Part shown: positions 38,361 to 51,361 of the stretch, in pieces | Position numbering within the stretch: the first letter of the stretch is position 1 | Layout: each line of letters starts with the position of its first letter | Position numbers and translations under genes: made by a program | Assembly: GCF_001039355.2 (NCBI RefSeq) | Contig: NW_019774625.1 | Span: 958,759-1,022,758 of the forward strand | Direction: 5' to 3' | DNA length: 64,000 nucleotides | Origin: Lingula anatina | Taxonomy: Eukaryota > Brachiopoda > Lingulata > Lingulida > Lingulidae | Notes under the pieces: generated by a model | Database searches by the model: none | Told to the model about the DNA's origin: nothing | What the model saw: only the letters and a program-made list of their open reading frames with translations

Positions 38361-41300
38361 CCTCCAACCCCCTTGAAATGAATTAAGTTGGCTACTGGGC
38401 TGCATGTGATGTGGTTCACAAGTTCATAAATGAGCACAACCATAAATTTAAATTGGGCTGCCATGTGCATGGGCTGTGAAATTTACACGTTAATATACAA
38501 AACAGTGTTACAAGTTGGCTACAGAAGGATTGACAGTGTCATGATAAAAGTTATCAGGCTCTTCTTTTCTTTTAATTCACTTGACAATTGGCATGGTTCA
38601 ATGCTCACTCCACGTACCACATATATATATATATATGCCACAAGTACTAGTCACATTTTGTAATTGGTCACACAGGATTTTGCATACATCTTCCAAAGCA
38701 TCAAGAGTTCATTGTTAGCTTTATCAATTGATTAGCTGTTATCTCTCAAAAATACTTCGTGTTCCATTGACCCACCTTCAAATTCAGACAGTCAGTATAG
38801 CCAAAATTATGTCACCTGCAGGGCAGCAAACTTGCAACTGTGCAACTTGTAAACTCTTTGACCTATATTCTGCAGGACCAAAGTGCACAGACTTATCAAG
38901 TTTCTAGTTCAGTTGTTGCTGCAGTCATATGTTTGCTTATGATGTGAGTTGGTGAGGAGTTGCCCATTTATGTTGAAGACAACTCACCTTCAACTCTCAT
39001 GGCAAAGATTTATTGTTGTAAGCTAGCCTAAGGACTCATGATTTAAGTTGAACAATAAATCAATAAAAGTAGTGATTCTAGTTACAGAAAAAGCATTTAT
39101 TTTTGCAAAAATAAATTAAAGATTACAGTTATGCCTCAATCCGTTCAAAAATGTGAAAAGTTGTGATTTTCATCAAATGATACTTTATTTTTAAGTCAAA
39201 ATTTTAATTCTTAAAATAATAAAACATTCCTGTTAAAAGGTAGCAACAAAACAGGCTACCTTAAAACTAAATTAAGTTTCATTCTATACAGCAAAAGCAC
39301 GGTGACCATAAATGATACAAAAAAACTCTGATAATTCCAAAAAATTAGGTATCTGAAAAATTGATAAATTTCCCCATTGAACAGAATAAGTCATAACCAC
39401 AAGTACCATAAAGCAGCGCTGTCAAAGTAATGGCCAAGCCCCAAAATGTGCAATGCAGGTCAGGTAAAAATGCACAAAATATATATTAATTGATTTTTGT
39501 CCCATATTTCATTGCTTTTTATCTTTTTGAAATATTATTTTATGTTCACTCTCAGCCTGTTGCACATCATGTATGAAGAGTTGCTACAAGTCTCCTTAAC
39601 AAACCAACTTAATCTGACAAACGTACAGCAATGATGTACCTGCATTGTAACTAAAAAGGTTACAACCTCCAGCATGAGCACTGTGAGAAGTAATTCTGAA
39701 AAGTGGGAATATTTTAACACAGAGTATGTCTGTTTAGACCAAATACCTGGATATTAAGAATCGCATAAACCACCTCTTCAAAAATAAACTTCAAATGATA
39801 ATCAAATAAAGTGTGTTGTAAGGAAAACACAAATTTCTGCCTTATCAGTGATTAAGCAAATTTGAAGGATAACAACATTCATTATCCAGATACTCTAACA
39901 GCACTGTAGTATATCTTTGAAAAAAGAGAAAGATTAGGACCATTTTCTACATTGTCCTCCTTTTGATTATCAAAGAGATTCATACAAATTCAAAAACAAA
40001 ACAGAATTTTGATCACTAGATATTACTACAATAAGGTTGACAGACATGATAAAAATATCTATTGTCTTCATTTACCCCCTTGCTCTGGTTCCCATTCTGG
40101 CTTCATGGACAGATATACATGTAGCTAGGCTAGGAGATTTAAACATGTAGGGTTATTACCGTGTACATAAAAGTGTATTTTTGTATGTTGAAATGGCATG
40201 TACTGAAGTTTATGTCTTAACTCAGTCTGTGCCATACAATTTTCAGCTAACTGGGCAATCCAACACCTTTCCTATAAACTAATGATCAAAATCCAAATTC
40301 ACTGGTCCAAATTAAAATTTCAATAAGGCTAGATATTTTGCATTAATATTAGTAATAAAAAAGACCTTGATTTTGTCAAATGTTTTTTTAATTGAGGATC
40401 TCAGGAAAAATTAAACCAAATTGAAAGCTCTTTTTAAAAGTTATAAAAACATATCTAATGGTCATGTCAGATCACTAAATTCACACATTCTGAAAATTCT
40501 ACTGGTCCAAACAAATTTGTACTAGCCATGGCGTAGGCCCAGTGGTTAATGTCGCAACTGTTAACTGGTAAATATTCAGTCAAATGTTTTAATTCAAATT
40601 TAATAGTCTTTCCTGTACTTACACAACCCATTTTATCACCACTGGCAAGAGTACAGCACTAATTTCTTTATTAACCTAGTCTGCAAAAGCATTTCTAAGT
40701 AATACCAGTATCAAAATTGCATTCAAAGTCACTGATGTTGTAGAATTAATTCTGTAACTCTCCAAACAAGTTAAAAATCCCATTTTAAATGCTCTCTGAA
40801 TTCAACCATGCATACACTATCAACCAACATACTTAAAGCAATAATAACTCTTCCTTTGAGATTCAAAAATCCGCATGAAATACATTGTAAACAACGCATG
40901 GAAATATATTCTATTGTATTTTACCACTAAAACGGCCGTTATTGTAGGAAAACTAAAATCTGTGCTTGTCAATAGGGCTTTCGATCCCTTTTTTCCGGTC
41001 AACAAGTGCATTCGTTGCTAATGACGTAATGGTGTCACGTGGATTCTCGCGTTCATTCGAGACCAAAATAACATGGCGGGAAACCCTCAGACGTAAGTTG
41101 CGAGTTTTTGTACAGTGCGTCGGATAACGAAAAGCCCAGAATGGCACACATTGTGGATATAAATGCATTTTTAACAAAAAGACGAATATATCTCATGAAT
41201 CTTATATAGTGTTGTTGTTGTCTGCTTTTCCCGCGGTTTTAAGTAGGTCACCAGTGACTTTGCAATGTCAGAGAGAGCTCCGTCAGTTAAAATCTCTTAA

Positions 41301-41796
41301 GAGATTTTAACAAAAAAACGTACGTTTAGGAAAAAAACCCTGGATTAACTTTGAATGCAGGAATGGGGTCGTTGGCCATTGGTAAGTACGGGAAAATTGC
41401 CGTTTTTTCCAGGAAAATCCAATTTTTGGCCAAAACGAAGAGTTATTATGACTTTAACACACCAGTCCCTTTAAAGCGTGACAGATATTAAATAAGGTGA
41501 AAACATAGGCATACTATAAACGGCTCAATGTAACTTATTGGAACCATCATTATGCATCAATGCCTGATTCCATTTATGGGGACTATCAGACCACAGTTTC
41601 TTGGGCAGATATAATGGGAATTGGGGTCCGTCTTTTTGTTCTTACTGCATATTACCTACATTGAGGACATAATATGACAAAAGATGCCAGAATTAATCAA
41701 GATAGATTTCCATTTCCTTCATATTTATAATGGGGGAAAATTGGAATCCTTGATTTGCCCATAAAGCACATCTTCGTCTTGTTCCTCTCTTGTCCA
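38361..41796. other. Intergenic between ACSL copy B and ANKRD54
   Basis: No coding exon was recognised. A dispersed repeat occupies 40833-41479 and includes the only CpG-rich part. The promoter and any non-coding first exon of ACSL copy B should lie here but could not be placed. Confidence 0.45.
40833..41479. mobile_element. Dispersed inverted-repeat family, copy 2, about 650 bp
   Basis: The ends are short inverted repeats: AATAATAACTCTTC on the left and GAAGAGTTATTATG on the right, with TTTAAAG near the right end. It shares several blocks with 20765-21110. A perfect 26 bp palindrome centred on CTCTTAAGAG lies at 41286-41311. The strand read left to right also keeps CCATTGGTAAGTA, a good splice-donor match. 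It contains a short frame starting MAGNPQT; no transposase is visible. Confidence 0.6.
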
Positions 41797-41829
41797 ACCA
41801 GGTTCCTGCTTTTGAATCTCAATGTGTCA
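41797..41829 (-). pseudogene. Second copy of the ANKRD54 C-terminal tail sequence
   Basis: On the minus strand, ATTCAAAAGCAGGAACCTGG resembles the last codons of ANKRD54 (IQKQEQPG), which lie about 170 bp upstream in transcript sense. In its own frame it reads IQKQEPGW and continues about 20 codons to a stop. It could be a local duplication in the 3' UTR or part of an alternative end. Confidence 0.4.
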
Positions 41830-41968
41830 CCTGTACCATTGGTCTCTAGAGACAAATGTGTGACACATCAGAGGTCAAGCTTGTAGCTCGAGTCCTATTG
41901 GGGCGACCGTTCAAACACCACCTGCTTGATACATAAATGACAACATGATAGATGTCACTTGTCATCTG

Positions 41969-44952
41969 TCAACCAGGCTGCTCCTGTTTTTGGATGCTTA
42001 AGTTGGTTAAATTTGTTAGCAAACTGTTCACTTCATCTACTTCCTCTTTGGTAGAAGTCCGTTCTAATCTACTGCACAAGTCATCAAGTTCTTGAACTCG
42101 TTGTGTATCACTTCCTTTCAGACTCAAGTAGGTCTTCATCATATTCATCACCTACAAAATAGTTATTTTCCATATGCAGTGAAAGAAATTAATAAATGTA
42201 AATAAAACTAAATACTCCTACTTTAAAAAAAATTGTGTCAAGTCTTAACACTATTAGGTGCCAAACACCTCAAATTTACAACTTAAATAAGATAAAACAA
42301 AACTTTTTATCTGCGTTTTCATTAGATCAAGTAGTTTTTTAATTAAATCACTTCCAACTGACAAAAGCCCTTACCTCAAAGACCTCACACTTGAGTTGCT
42401 CGCTGCTGTAAGAAGTGGTCCTCTGCAGAAGACTCAGTCTGGATACAGCCAAGTGAAGAGGAGTCCTACCTGAGTTATCTAATGCTGCTACATCAGTGCC
42501 TTAAAAGGAAAGAATGTATGCATGTACATACTGTCCTGTAATAAACAAGACAAGAGGAGCATAACTGCTCTAATCTGCTGCCAACTCCTGACAAGACTAT
42601 GACTATTCAACTAATAGTTTAAAACCAGTTCCCTTGAGCAGGGATGAGACTGCCATTTAGTGAAAAGGTTGGAAAACATGGCATGGGATCTAGGAGTCAA
42701 TGATATTTTTGGTTCCCAAAAAGTCAGAAATCTGCAGATAGAAAAATCTCATCCCTGCTCCAGTTAATAAGGAATAGATTGAAATATATGGTAACTGAGC
42801 CTTCTACACAAATCACTAGACAGAACCATACGGAGGTTACAAAACAGTACATATATGTTACAGTTATACTGGTATATTAAGAAAATGGTCAAATTCAAGC
42901 TTGCTGTTTTAATATCAATGCCACCTACCTGCAGAAAGCAGGACAGTCACCATCTTGATGTTGTTTGTGCATGCAGCTAAAATACAATTTTAATGACAAT
43001 GAGACTGACATATCATAAAAATGGAAAGGTCCATTCACATGAAAGATCACATTGGACATGTTGACAATATTGCTTATCAGTGTAGAGCTCAATTCTTTCT
43101 TTCAAATTAGATATATGAGTAACAGCATTGACCTCAAATCCATCTGACATTATCATGATGTATGTTTATATTATATTGAGGGGTGGATACAGCTGGCAGA
43201 CCTTCCTTACCTAAATGCAGAGCAGTATTCCCAAGTACATCTCTTTGGTTTGGATCAGCACCATAATCTAACAACAAACTTGCTAAAAATACAAAAAGAG
43301 GTGAATTTCTTGAAAATATACCAACAGTGACATAAACTAATACTATTTCAAAGTTGACGCTATTATATGAAAAATGTTTAACTTAGGGCTCAGACAGGCA
43401 GGCAAAAACCATGGCAACTTTAGAACATCAACCAGCTACAGAACTTGTAAATTCTTTAGCTGTATTTGCCCAATTTTTTTAAATTGGACAATGAATAAAA
43501 ATTGAAATGTCTACTTTCAGCGACTTAAATCTTATCAAATCCTGTCTGTTTCTTCATAAATAGACAATGCATTTTAGTCTTTACCAATACGTTCATTTCC
43601 TTTGCAGGCAGCAAAGTGCAGAGGACTTCTTTTCTTTTCATCTGAATTGCATGGGTCCACACCACCATCTAGAAGCTGAAATGCTAGAACAGTAAAGAGC
43701 ACTTCAAACATCAAAGTATGGACACAAGATATCACGATATTCAAACTTCTACAATGCAAATGCTACAATAATATAAGAGTTTATGTTTGCTAATATTACA
43801 AAGAGAAAACTAGGCATGATTTCTAATTAATGCACATTTTAATCACAAACCCAGGGATTCAAATTTAATCAGTGAACAAATATATGTACAGGTGAACAAG
43901 TCTTATACAAAATTTATAAACACTTAAAAATCAGAGTGCAACATACAAATATTTAGGTTTACTACAACAGTGTACATTTCATACCTGCATAATAATCATT
44001 ATCATTCACTGCATTTCGAAGCCTTCTCTCATCTAAAAAAAAAAATTGGTCAACCTAGTTATACTTTTCATTTATTATCTATACATATTTAAGTCTTAGT
44101 AAATAAGAGAAAAAATTTGGTACATCAAACAAGAAACTTATTGTTTAGCTTTTATTTCGAAAAAATATGTGTAGTCATTAAATGCCTGTGCAATAAACTA
44201 CAAAATATTTAGATAAAACATCAATAACACAAAGAGCATTTTCAGACATGTCCCTACCTAATTTATTTTTTGCAACTGTCTGCCCTGAAGCAAATCGCTT
44301 CATCCTTGCTTTCCTGTGTGTGGCAGATACCCTGATCCTACCAACATGTTCTTTTTGAGAGCCATAGTCTGCGTCCATGGGGAGTAAACTCAACCACTGG
44401 AGACCTTAGGATAACCATTGGAACATGAAAACATGGCAAATGAACTAACAATTAAGGCAAGATTACAAATGAAAAAAGTTATGGACCAAATAATGAAACA
44501 AAATTCAGTCTAGTGTGGTAAGTATTTTGGTGTGATGTTTGGATGTGACAGTGTTTTAGATTAGGTTTTGGGTTTTCACATATTGTTGGAGTTCCTCACA
44601 AACCTGCTGGTGCATCTGGACTCCAACTGGTAAAGTCAAACTTAGGCTGTTCTTCAGAAAGGGCAGGTGAGACTGCTGCTGGCTGCTGAACCTGAGAAAA
44701 ATATGACCATAATTAATTTATGAAACAAGTCTTTTTCTTTTCCATTTTTTTTCCGATGAAAATCTGAAAATCTATATTCATTCTCAGATATGAAGCTATC
44801 TGTGTATTATTATTTTTTAAAGTCTCTAGCAAAATGTACGTGTGGAACCTATCCAAAGCTCTTACCACATAATCTCCATCTGACATAGAATCGTCGGAAG
44901 AACTGGAAACACAACTTTCGTGTCCCGAGTCTCTTTCCTCCATGTTCATCAT
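41969..44952 (-). CDS. ANKRD54: Ankyrin repeat domain protein 54 homologue, nine exons, 298 aa
   Basis: In mammals ANKRD54 (LIAR) is a nucleocytoplasmic shuttling adaptor that binds Lyn/BTK-type kinases. Exons (minus strand): 44866-44952, 44604-44691, 44258-44404, 43985-44032, 43585-43683, 43211-43282, 42929-42976, 42375-42499, 41969-42151; all in frame. An acidic, Ser-rich N-terminus (ERDSGHESCVSSSSDD) precedes a basic stretch (ATHRKARMKRF), then ankyrin repeats from about residue 108 to 230 (LLDGGVDPCN, PLHFAACKGN, LLLDYGADPNQRD, TALHLAACTNN, SGRTPLHLA). The C-terminal block DDLCSRLERTSTKEEVDEV matches the human protein, which is 300 aa. The start offers three nearby in-frame Met codons (MMNM). 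Exon 5 uses the acceptor at 43684; a second AG nearby would drop residues. Confidence 0.93.
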
Positions 44953-45049
44953 GTGAACACTCCAAAAAAGAAGCAAATGGCCCTTACATATTACTTTTTC
45001 AATGGATAAACAAACTAGCAGCAAATTTAAAGGGCGCGGCCATGATAAA

Positions 45050-45057
45050 TCACGTGA
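45050..45057. promoter_or_regulatory. Palindromic E-box upstream of ANKRD54
   Basis: TCACGTGA lies about 100 nt upstream of the ANKRD54 start codon, next to a small GC-rich patch (GGGCGCGGCC). USF/TFE-type bHLH factors bind this sequence. The call is by motif and position only. Confidence 0.4.
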
Positions 45058-45421
45058 CCTGCTTACACCTTCTAAATAAATCACCGAGAAGTGCATAATT
45101 TAAAGAAAACGCAAATCAGATTGACTATGTGGATGTATGAACACCATTTATGTTGAAAAATACATTTTAAGCAGGCTCAAGCCCTATAATTAATTAAAGT
45201 GTTTAAGTTTAATAGGTCTTTTATTAATTACTAAGCGATCTAAAGTCTAGAGACATGTCATGTCAGGCCAGTAGTAGGTGTCATCTCGAGCCACGAAGTG
45301 TAACACCTTATTATTTTAGTAATAAAACTTGGTAAAATTCTTAGTAATAAAAGTTGGAATCTTTCATATTTTTCAAGCTATTATCTCTACAAGTATTATT
45401 CTCGCTAAATTGCAATTAACT

Positions 45422-45603
45422 AAAGCGGCCTAGATGTCTGGCACGCCTACTGAAGCTGTTAGGGGGTAATCAACTATCGTTAAGCAGCTTTGAACAGTAG
45501 GCGTGCCAGACACTTAAGCCGCTTAAGCTGGAAGCAATTTAGCAAGAAACCCCATGGAGATGGATCGACCCTGTTAGATCGATCTAGGTATGGGAACCCA
45601 GTC
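45422..45603. mobile_element. MITE with internal palindrome, related to 47300-47514
   Basis: TGTCTGGCACGCCTACTG and its perfect inverse flank a centre containing GTTAGGGGGTAATC. The right end carries GATCGATCTAGGTATGGGAA. The core CCTACT..AAGCTGT.AGGGGGTAAT is shared with 47300-47514 and 61125-61893. Confidence 0.6.
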
Positions 45604-45630
45604 CAGGAGTCTTGATTGTGACGTCAATTC

Positions 45631-45925
45631 TACAGTGGCGGATTGGGGGTGGGGTGGGGTGTCAGGGGCTTATAAATGTTCCAACCCCCCTTCTAATCCT
45701 GGGGAAAAACCACACCTTTATTCCCTTCTTGATATTACATATTAGAATTTTGAAGAGCTGAATCATAGTCCTAAACTGCACCAAATGGCACCTTGTGCCC
45801 TCCAAAACACTGTACCCTACACCAAGGGAGCAAATTAGGGTCGACTTCACATCCCAGGCCTGTCATTCTTAAAAAAAAAAAAATGGACCCCCCCCCCCCC
45901 AAATAATCCTGGATCCTCCCCTGAT
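45631..45925. mobile_element. Repeat of the TGGCGGATT...AATCCTGGATCC type
   Basis: Begins ACAGTGGCGGATTGGGGG and ends AAATAATCCTGGATCCTC after a long C run. Both ends recur in a shorter copy at 61961-62038. No coding capacity. Confidence 0.5.
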
Positions 45926-47299
45926 ACAAAATTTCTCGCTGAATAGAAAAGTCCATAGAATTAGCCAGAGAAATATCTGTGAATATCTAATGAAAATCAA
46001 TCTGTGACCCTGGCAGAGGGTAGCAAAAGGACTTACCAGCATGTTGGTACTAGTATATCAAAGCGTCACAGGTTTTATTCAAGTGAAAACTGCCAGACAC
46101 ATTTTTTAAAAAGCGGCAGCTGTCTGCAAACATGATCGGTAGACGAAATTTACTATTATCATTTTTTTTTTCACTTATTTATCTTACTTCATTTATTTGT
46201 CCCTCTTTGGTTGGGACGGGGGGGGGGGCGCAGGATGTCAATTGAACAGTTTGAACATTACATTTTTGAACAGATTTTTGAACAGCGTTTTACCTGGGTT
46301 AACTTTTCCCAATTACGAATGTACCAAGCCAATGCCCAATACATTTTTTCCAATCGAAAAAAAAAGATTGCCTCAAAGTCGGGGAAGTTAACCAACTCAG
46401 CGTTCGTTAACCAACTCATTAATTTTGTCTGCTTTAATCTTTGCCTCCCCCCTTTCTCCCCATGTATGCTGGTGGTATGTACATGGTCTTGAGGGCACAT
46501 TTGGGACCTATACTGCAAAATAAAACATAATCAGTTAAGCGCAATGAGCGTTTGCATTGGTAGTTCAAACAGTTTTCGACTTTTTAATGCACTAATGGCA
46601 CAAACACACAGATAAAAAAAAAGAAAAACATTCCACGGGTCGAACAGAAAACAGTAGCTCGAACAAATGAATACGCTGAATTGCGCACGTTGTGCCCTAT
46701 AATTTTCCGATCGCAAGTTTTAAGACAGATATAGCTCGCCAATGTTGTCTCCTCTGTTTCGCGTAAAGCTCGATCGCCGACTCGCACTTTATAATTATCT
46801 GCTACTTTGTCTGATCACACTGTGTTAGAGGCGCTTGTTGACTTTCCACAATCTGTATGCAAGCAACAATACACAACTGAATAGACTGTTAACTGGAATG
46901 AACCACGGATGAGATTTACCGCAGGTTTAGATTTAGACAAACAACATTTTCCGGAAAATTTATGAGAGTGTTTTTTTTAATGTAAACTGTGTATTTTGGT
47001 GTCTGAAATGAATTTCACAGACAGTCAGCATCGATGGAAATTTAGAAATTGAAGAAGCGTCCCAACGTCGACTATGAAACTCGACCTACTCATTTACAGA
47101 ATGAGAAAAATATCGTAATATCTAAACTACAGAGCTTTAATTTTTATTTCTTTAGTGACAAGAATAACGACATGAAATTAAAGGAGTGTTCCATGCAGAA
47201 ACTAAGTCCTACTACTTTAAAAGGTAAAAGAGACGGCTTGTTTAGGAAAAATATAGTATGTGTCATGTAAATTAAACACTATGTATTACTTATATCTAG

Positions 47300-47514
47300 G
47301 GCCCCATTTCCAGAGATCAGGTCGATCTACTTTAGATCGACCTAACTCCCTGGGGGTTCACGCTAAATAGCTGTCAGCCGGGCGGACACGAAAGTTAATT
47401 ACCCCCTTACAGCTTGTAGTAGGCGGGACGGACATTAAAGCCGGATTATCTGACAGTAATCTAGTGAGACTCCCCGCGGGGATAGATCGATCTAAAAGCT
47501 CTGGGAATACAGCC
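47300..47514. mobile_element. MITE, 215 bp, family with ATTCCCAGAG ends
   Basis: Imperfect terminal inverted repeats (GGCCCCATTTCCAGAG on the left, the complement of GGCTGTATTCCCAGAG on the right). TAG flanks both sides (47297-47299, 47515-47517). Internal arms carry AGATCGATCTA-like palindromes. It is the uninterrupted relative of the element at 61125-61893. Confidence 0.65.
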
Positions 47515-48149
47515 TAGGACTCAGTATCCATTGAGTCCTGGCTTATATAGACCTATTTCGTTTAAAAATAACGAAAGCCAAGAACGCTTGCTAGGATACA
47601 GTCATAAAATAATAACGGTAGCTCGGCAATCTCTCGGTATTTCTACATTGAAGATAAAAGATAAGAGTGAGAGGTTAAAAAAAGAAATGAAATGTATGTA
47701 TGGAGTTGTAGACAAATTACCCTTTGCAATGTCCAACAGAAATAAATCCGACTGCATGCTTTTCTCGTCACTTTGTTGTTGTTTGTTACCTGTTATTTAT
47801 TTCCTTTTGCCACTCGGCTCTCAACCCAAGAAGAACACCGATCGATCTATAAATCAATTGCATTCTCTAAATTAGGTGATTGTGAGATCAATAGAGATCA
47901 GAACATATTGATTTTGTTTTACCTGCTGACCTCAATACCTCATTAATGGGAATATCTTTGCTTTTATGCTTCGTCTCCTAAAGCTCTCGGTGAGCTCTGG
48001 ATAATTCTTATACGCCCACCGCTACAAAGAGATTAATTGTAAGCACTAGGTTTAGTTACGGGACCTAGATGAACAGGGCATTTTCCATATCGGAAAGCAA
48101 TAACCGTATAATGAATATACGAAAGGTTCAATGTGATAACAACACGCAT

Positions 48150-48325
48150 ATCTTATCTTGAAACACACTAAAGTGGGTGCGTATTTTATTTTTATTTATT
48201 TATTTTTTTTATTCATTTATTTATTTTTGTCACATGGAAATTGCACATTTGACAAGCACAAAACTGGGTGCCTTTTTTTTTTTAATTTTTTTTATATGAA
48301 AATTGCACATTTGACAAACAACCCA
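48150..48325. repeat. Two-copy T-rich tandem repeat
   Basis: A unit of about 62 bp containing a long T-rich run and AAATTGCACATTTGACAA occurs twice. Confidence 0.6.
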
Positions 48326-51311
48326 GACAGAAAAAAATGCCTTGAAAATAGATGAAACCATCTGTTATTAGTAATAAAAAAAACTAATCGCCTTTTCTTT
48401 TTTCCATTTTCAATACTACTGCGCTCTGAATGAATGGAAAGAGCAAAGTTCATATAATATCATGTATAATGAAGTAATTCACATTTTACCCGGCATAAGA
48501 TATTGCTTTAAGATTTTAAGATTTGTTCTTTTTCCAATGATCAAAATGTGCCAAAGGGTTGGCTTAAATGAAGTGAAAGCCCTGCACGTTTTATGGATAC
48601 GAATTGTATTGCTGTTGTTTGCTGTGAAAACTTTGTGGTCAGTGCCTTCTTACGATTAGCAAAAGAACGCAGCTGGATCCTTGGGAAACTATGGTAAATT
48701 TTCATTCATCGGTGTGTATACTTATCTTACAAAAATGGCCACTGGTCGTGCACCTTAAGCCAAATCACAACACTCATTCTATTGTAATTTCACTCACTGT
48801 TGACACATCTTTCATATTTCACCTGATATAAGATGAAGCTAGGGCTGTTGATTATATATGTATATCTTACTCTCCTCTACATCATGGCTAGGTCTCGTTA
48901 ATTTGCTTTTCTATGGACATTTTCGTCGACCATTCAGAGCAAGCATTTCTGTGTAAACTGTATGGGCGTTGTAAAAGCGTTAGATCAATAAGACTCGCGC
49001 ACTTAGAAGTGGCAGCAAATACACGGTTTACTTTGCCATTGTTCAACCAAATTTTCAGGGTAAAATACGGCTTGGTTTTTGGACGAGGGCTTCGACATGT
49101 CAGGACTAGTTGTCACTGAACACAATATAGACAGGAAGCATGCTTCTTTAAAAAATGATAAAACGCAACAAAAGAAACCTCGACTGCAAAAGTCAGTCCG
49201 ATCGATAGGCCTATATAAACCGGTGTACACGCATGTTTGAACACATACATGAATTGCACAAATTAAAAGCGGAAACAGTCGGAGGGTATTATCCCAAGCG
49301 AGTATAACATTTAAATCACTTATTATTATAACAGGTTGTATAAGCCATACAAGTCGTACAATATGCCTCCCGCAAGTTCATCGTCACAGGAATGCAAATA
49401 ATAAAAAATGAAGAAACAAAACGAAATAAGTATCATAACAACAGTAAATCAGAAAGATGTGGCCCACATCACGTCTCCTCGGTTTGTCTTACAACGCAAA
49501 CACAAAAAATACTGAAGCCAGACATCACAAGTACGATATGCAGGATATCAGACAGGTCACATTAATCATTCCGTAATATTTCGTTATGGCATCATGACTC
49601 TGCCAGGATGGCCTTTGGTATCGATAAATGTAGTTGTATCGCTGTTGTATCTCTCGGCCGCCTTGGGATCGAGAAGTGTTAGCTGGCTTGGATTTGGACG
49701 ACTGATTTACACAGATTGAAAAAAATAACTCAGCTGGGGGCCTTTATTTCTATGCCGTCGGTAATTTGAGACTGATGGGGTAAAGCGTCATTTTTTTCCC
49801 TTATATTTAGATGACGCGGTGCTTGCCTTTGTTCGAATGGAGTTAATGCATTCACGATTCACCAATCACTTTATGAAGAACAAACTCGCATTTTCAGGGC
49901 ATTCTTCGAAATCGTTTATAATCGTAATATCATAAATCATTTAAAAGCCTTTCGATGTATCATGAATATGGTATCACACTACAGTTAATTGATGTAAAGC
50001 TCCAGTGGATTTATACATATCTATCTTTATAAATTTGTATGAAATATTTCTTAACCCAAACTACCTTGTCAGTTTTCAAAGTTAACAATTTGCTTTGAAA
50101 GCCATTCGTGTTAAATTAGGATAAGAAGAGGGATTTGTTGATTTTTGTTTATGTGCTACTAGGGCGGTTGCTAGGGAAATTAACCTGTGTTCTAAAGGAT
50201 GAGTAAGAATTTCAAGAAGGTATGACAAGAGGCTTATCACCATAATCATGACCTGAGATATGAAACGGACATGTAAAGGTGTGAAAAACATACAAACACT
50301 AGAAAATCTGTTAATCCTATCCCCTTTTTAGATCCTTTTAGTAATGAAAAATTTAGGAAGAACTAAATGTTTCACAGGATTGGTGTTGTTTACTTGATAG
50401 CTCAAGATTGTTACAAAACAGCTTTGTGTTGTGCTGAGTAGGAAGGTCGTTCAGGTGGCGTGAGAGGACGCGGCTTGAGCCTCGGGGTATAATAGGGGTC
50501 AGGTGTACATAGACACCTTATTGCCCCAGGAGTGGTATAATAACATAATACATACATGAACTAAGTGTATGATAAAGATTTGCGTCACAAACCACACTCC
50601 ACAAAGCTTGGGAGTGGGATATTAAGCATTTACTGTTTAGTTCAGAGGAACACTTACAGCTGATATTATGTATTACAATGAATGTTACAGCACAGGGTGT
50701 TTAGGTCATCAATTCAAGTCACTTTACAATAACACAGAGCTCTTTGTTTGTTATTTTGCATCCAAGCCTTTAATATAAAATTTACATGGTTATTATGCAA
50801 AATTACAACTGTTTAAAGTATTTAAATTCTTTCAAGTAAAAATAATTTGTGAATCACATTTTCGACATGGGCCCTATGTGCAGCATTTTTGAATCACAAT
50901 TTCATATATTTCATGTCCAGAATAAAGCAAAAACAAGAAAATCAAGAAAGACTCATACATAGGTTTACATAATCAATATGATTTATTTATGACAAGGTTG
51001 TATGTAATTGATATACAGAACATCTAGTACTGTAGCATATTTCCTGATGGTTCAACCTCAGTCATTAGATAATAATGTAAGCTTAATTACCAGCCATATT
51101 AATTGGCATATTGCATTTGGTGACTGGATTACTCTCAACAAGAAAACCAAAGACAAATTACCAGACTGTAGCAAAGAACCAGTCTATAAGCATGATGAAA
51201 AAAAATCAAAACTTCAATCTCAGGACTATTACCTACTGGTATGTTTTACTAAGATAGCAAACATTATGTACTGGTAGGAACTCAATACTGCACCTTAATA
51301 TAAATGAAACA

Positions 51312-51361
51312 ACCTCCCCCCCCACCCCACCCCCCACCCCCAGCCCCCCACCCCCACCCTC
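51312..51361. repeat. C-rich tract
   Basis: About 50 nt of C runs broken by A, giving G-quadruplex potential on the minus strand. It lies about 0.9 kb downstream of the FOXJ1 stop, possibly within the transcript's 3' region. Confidence 0.8.

Noticed and set aside
40930-41100. CpG-rich patch with ATGGCGGGAAACCC followed by a donor-like GTAAGT, read as a plus-strand first exon
   Set aside because: It lies within the dispersed repeat 40833-41479, and no downstream plus-strand exon was found.
47531-47875. 114-codon plus-strand frame with a hydrophobic stretch
   Set aside because: No recognisable family or flanking splice signals, in a region of MITE debris.
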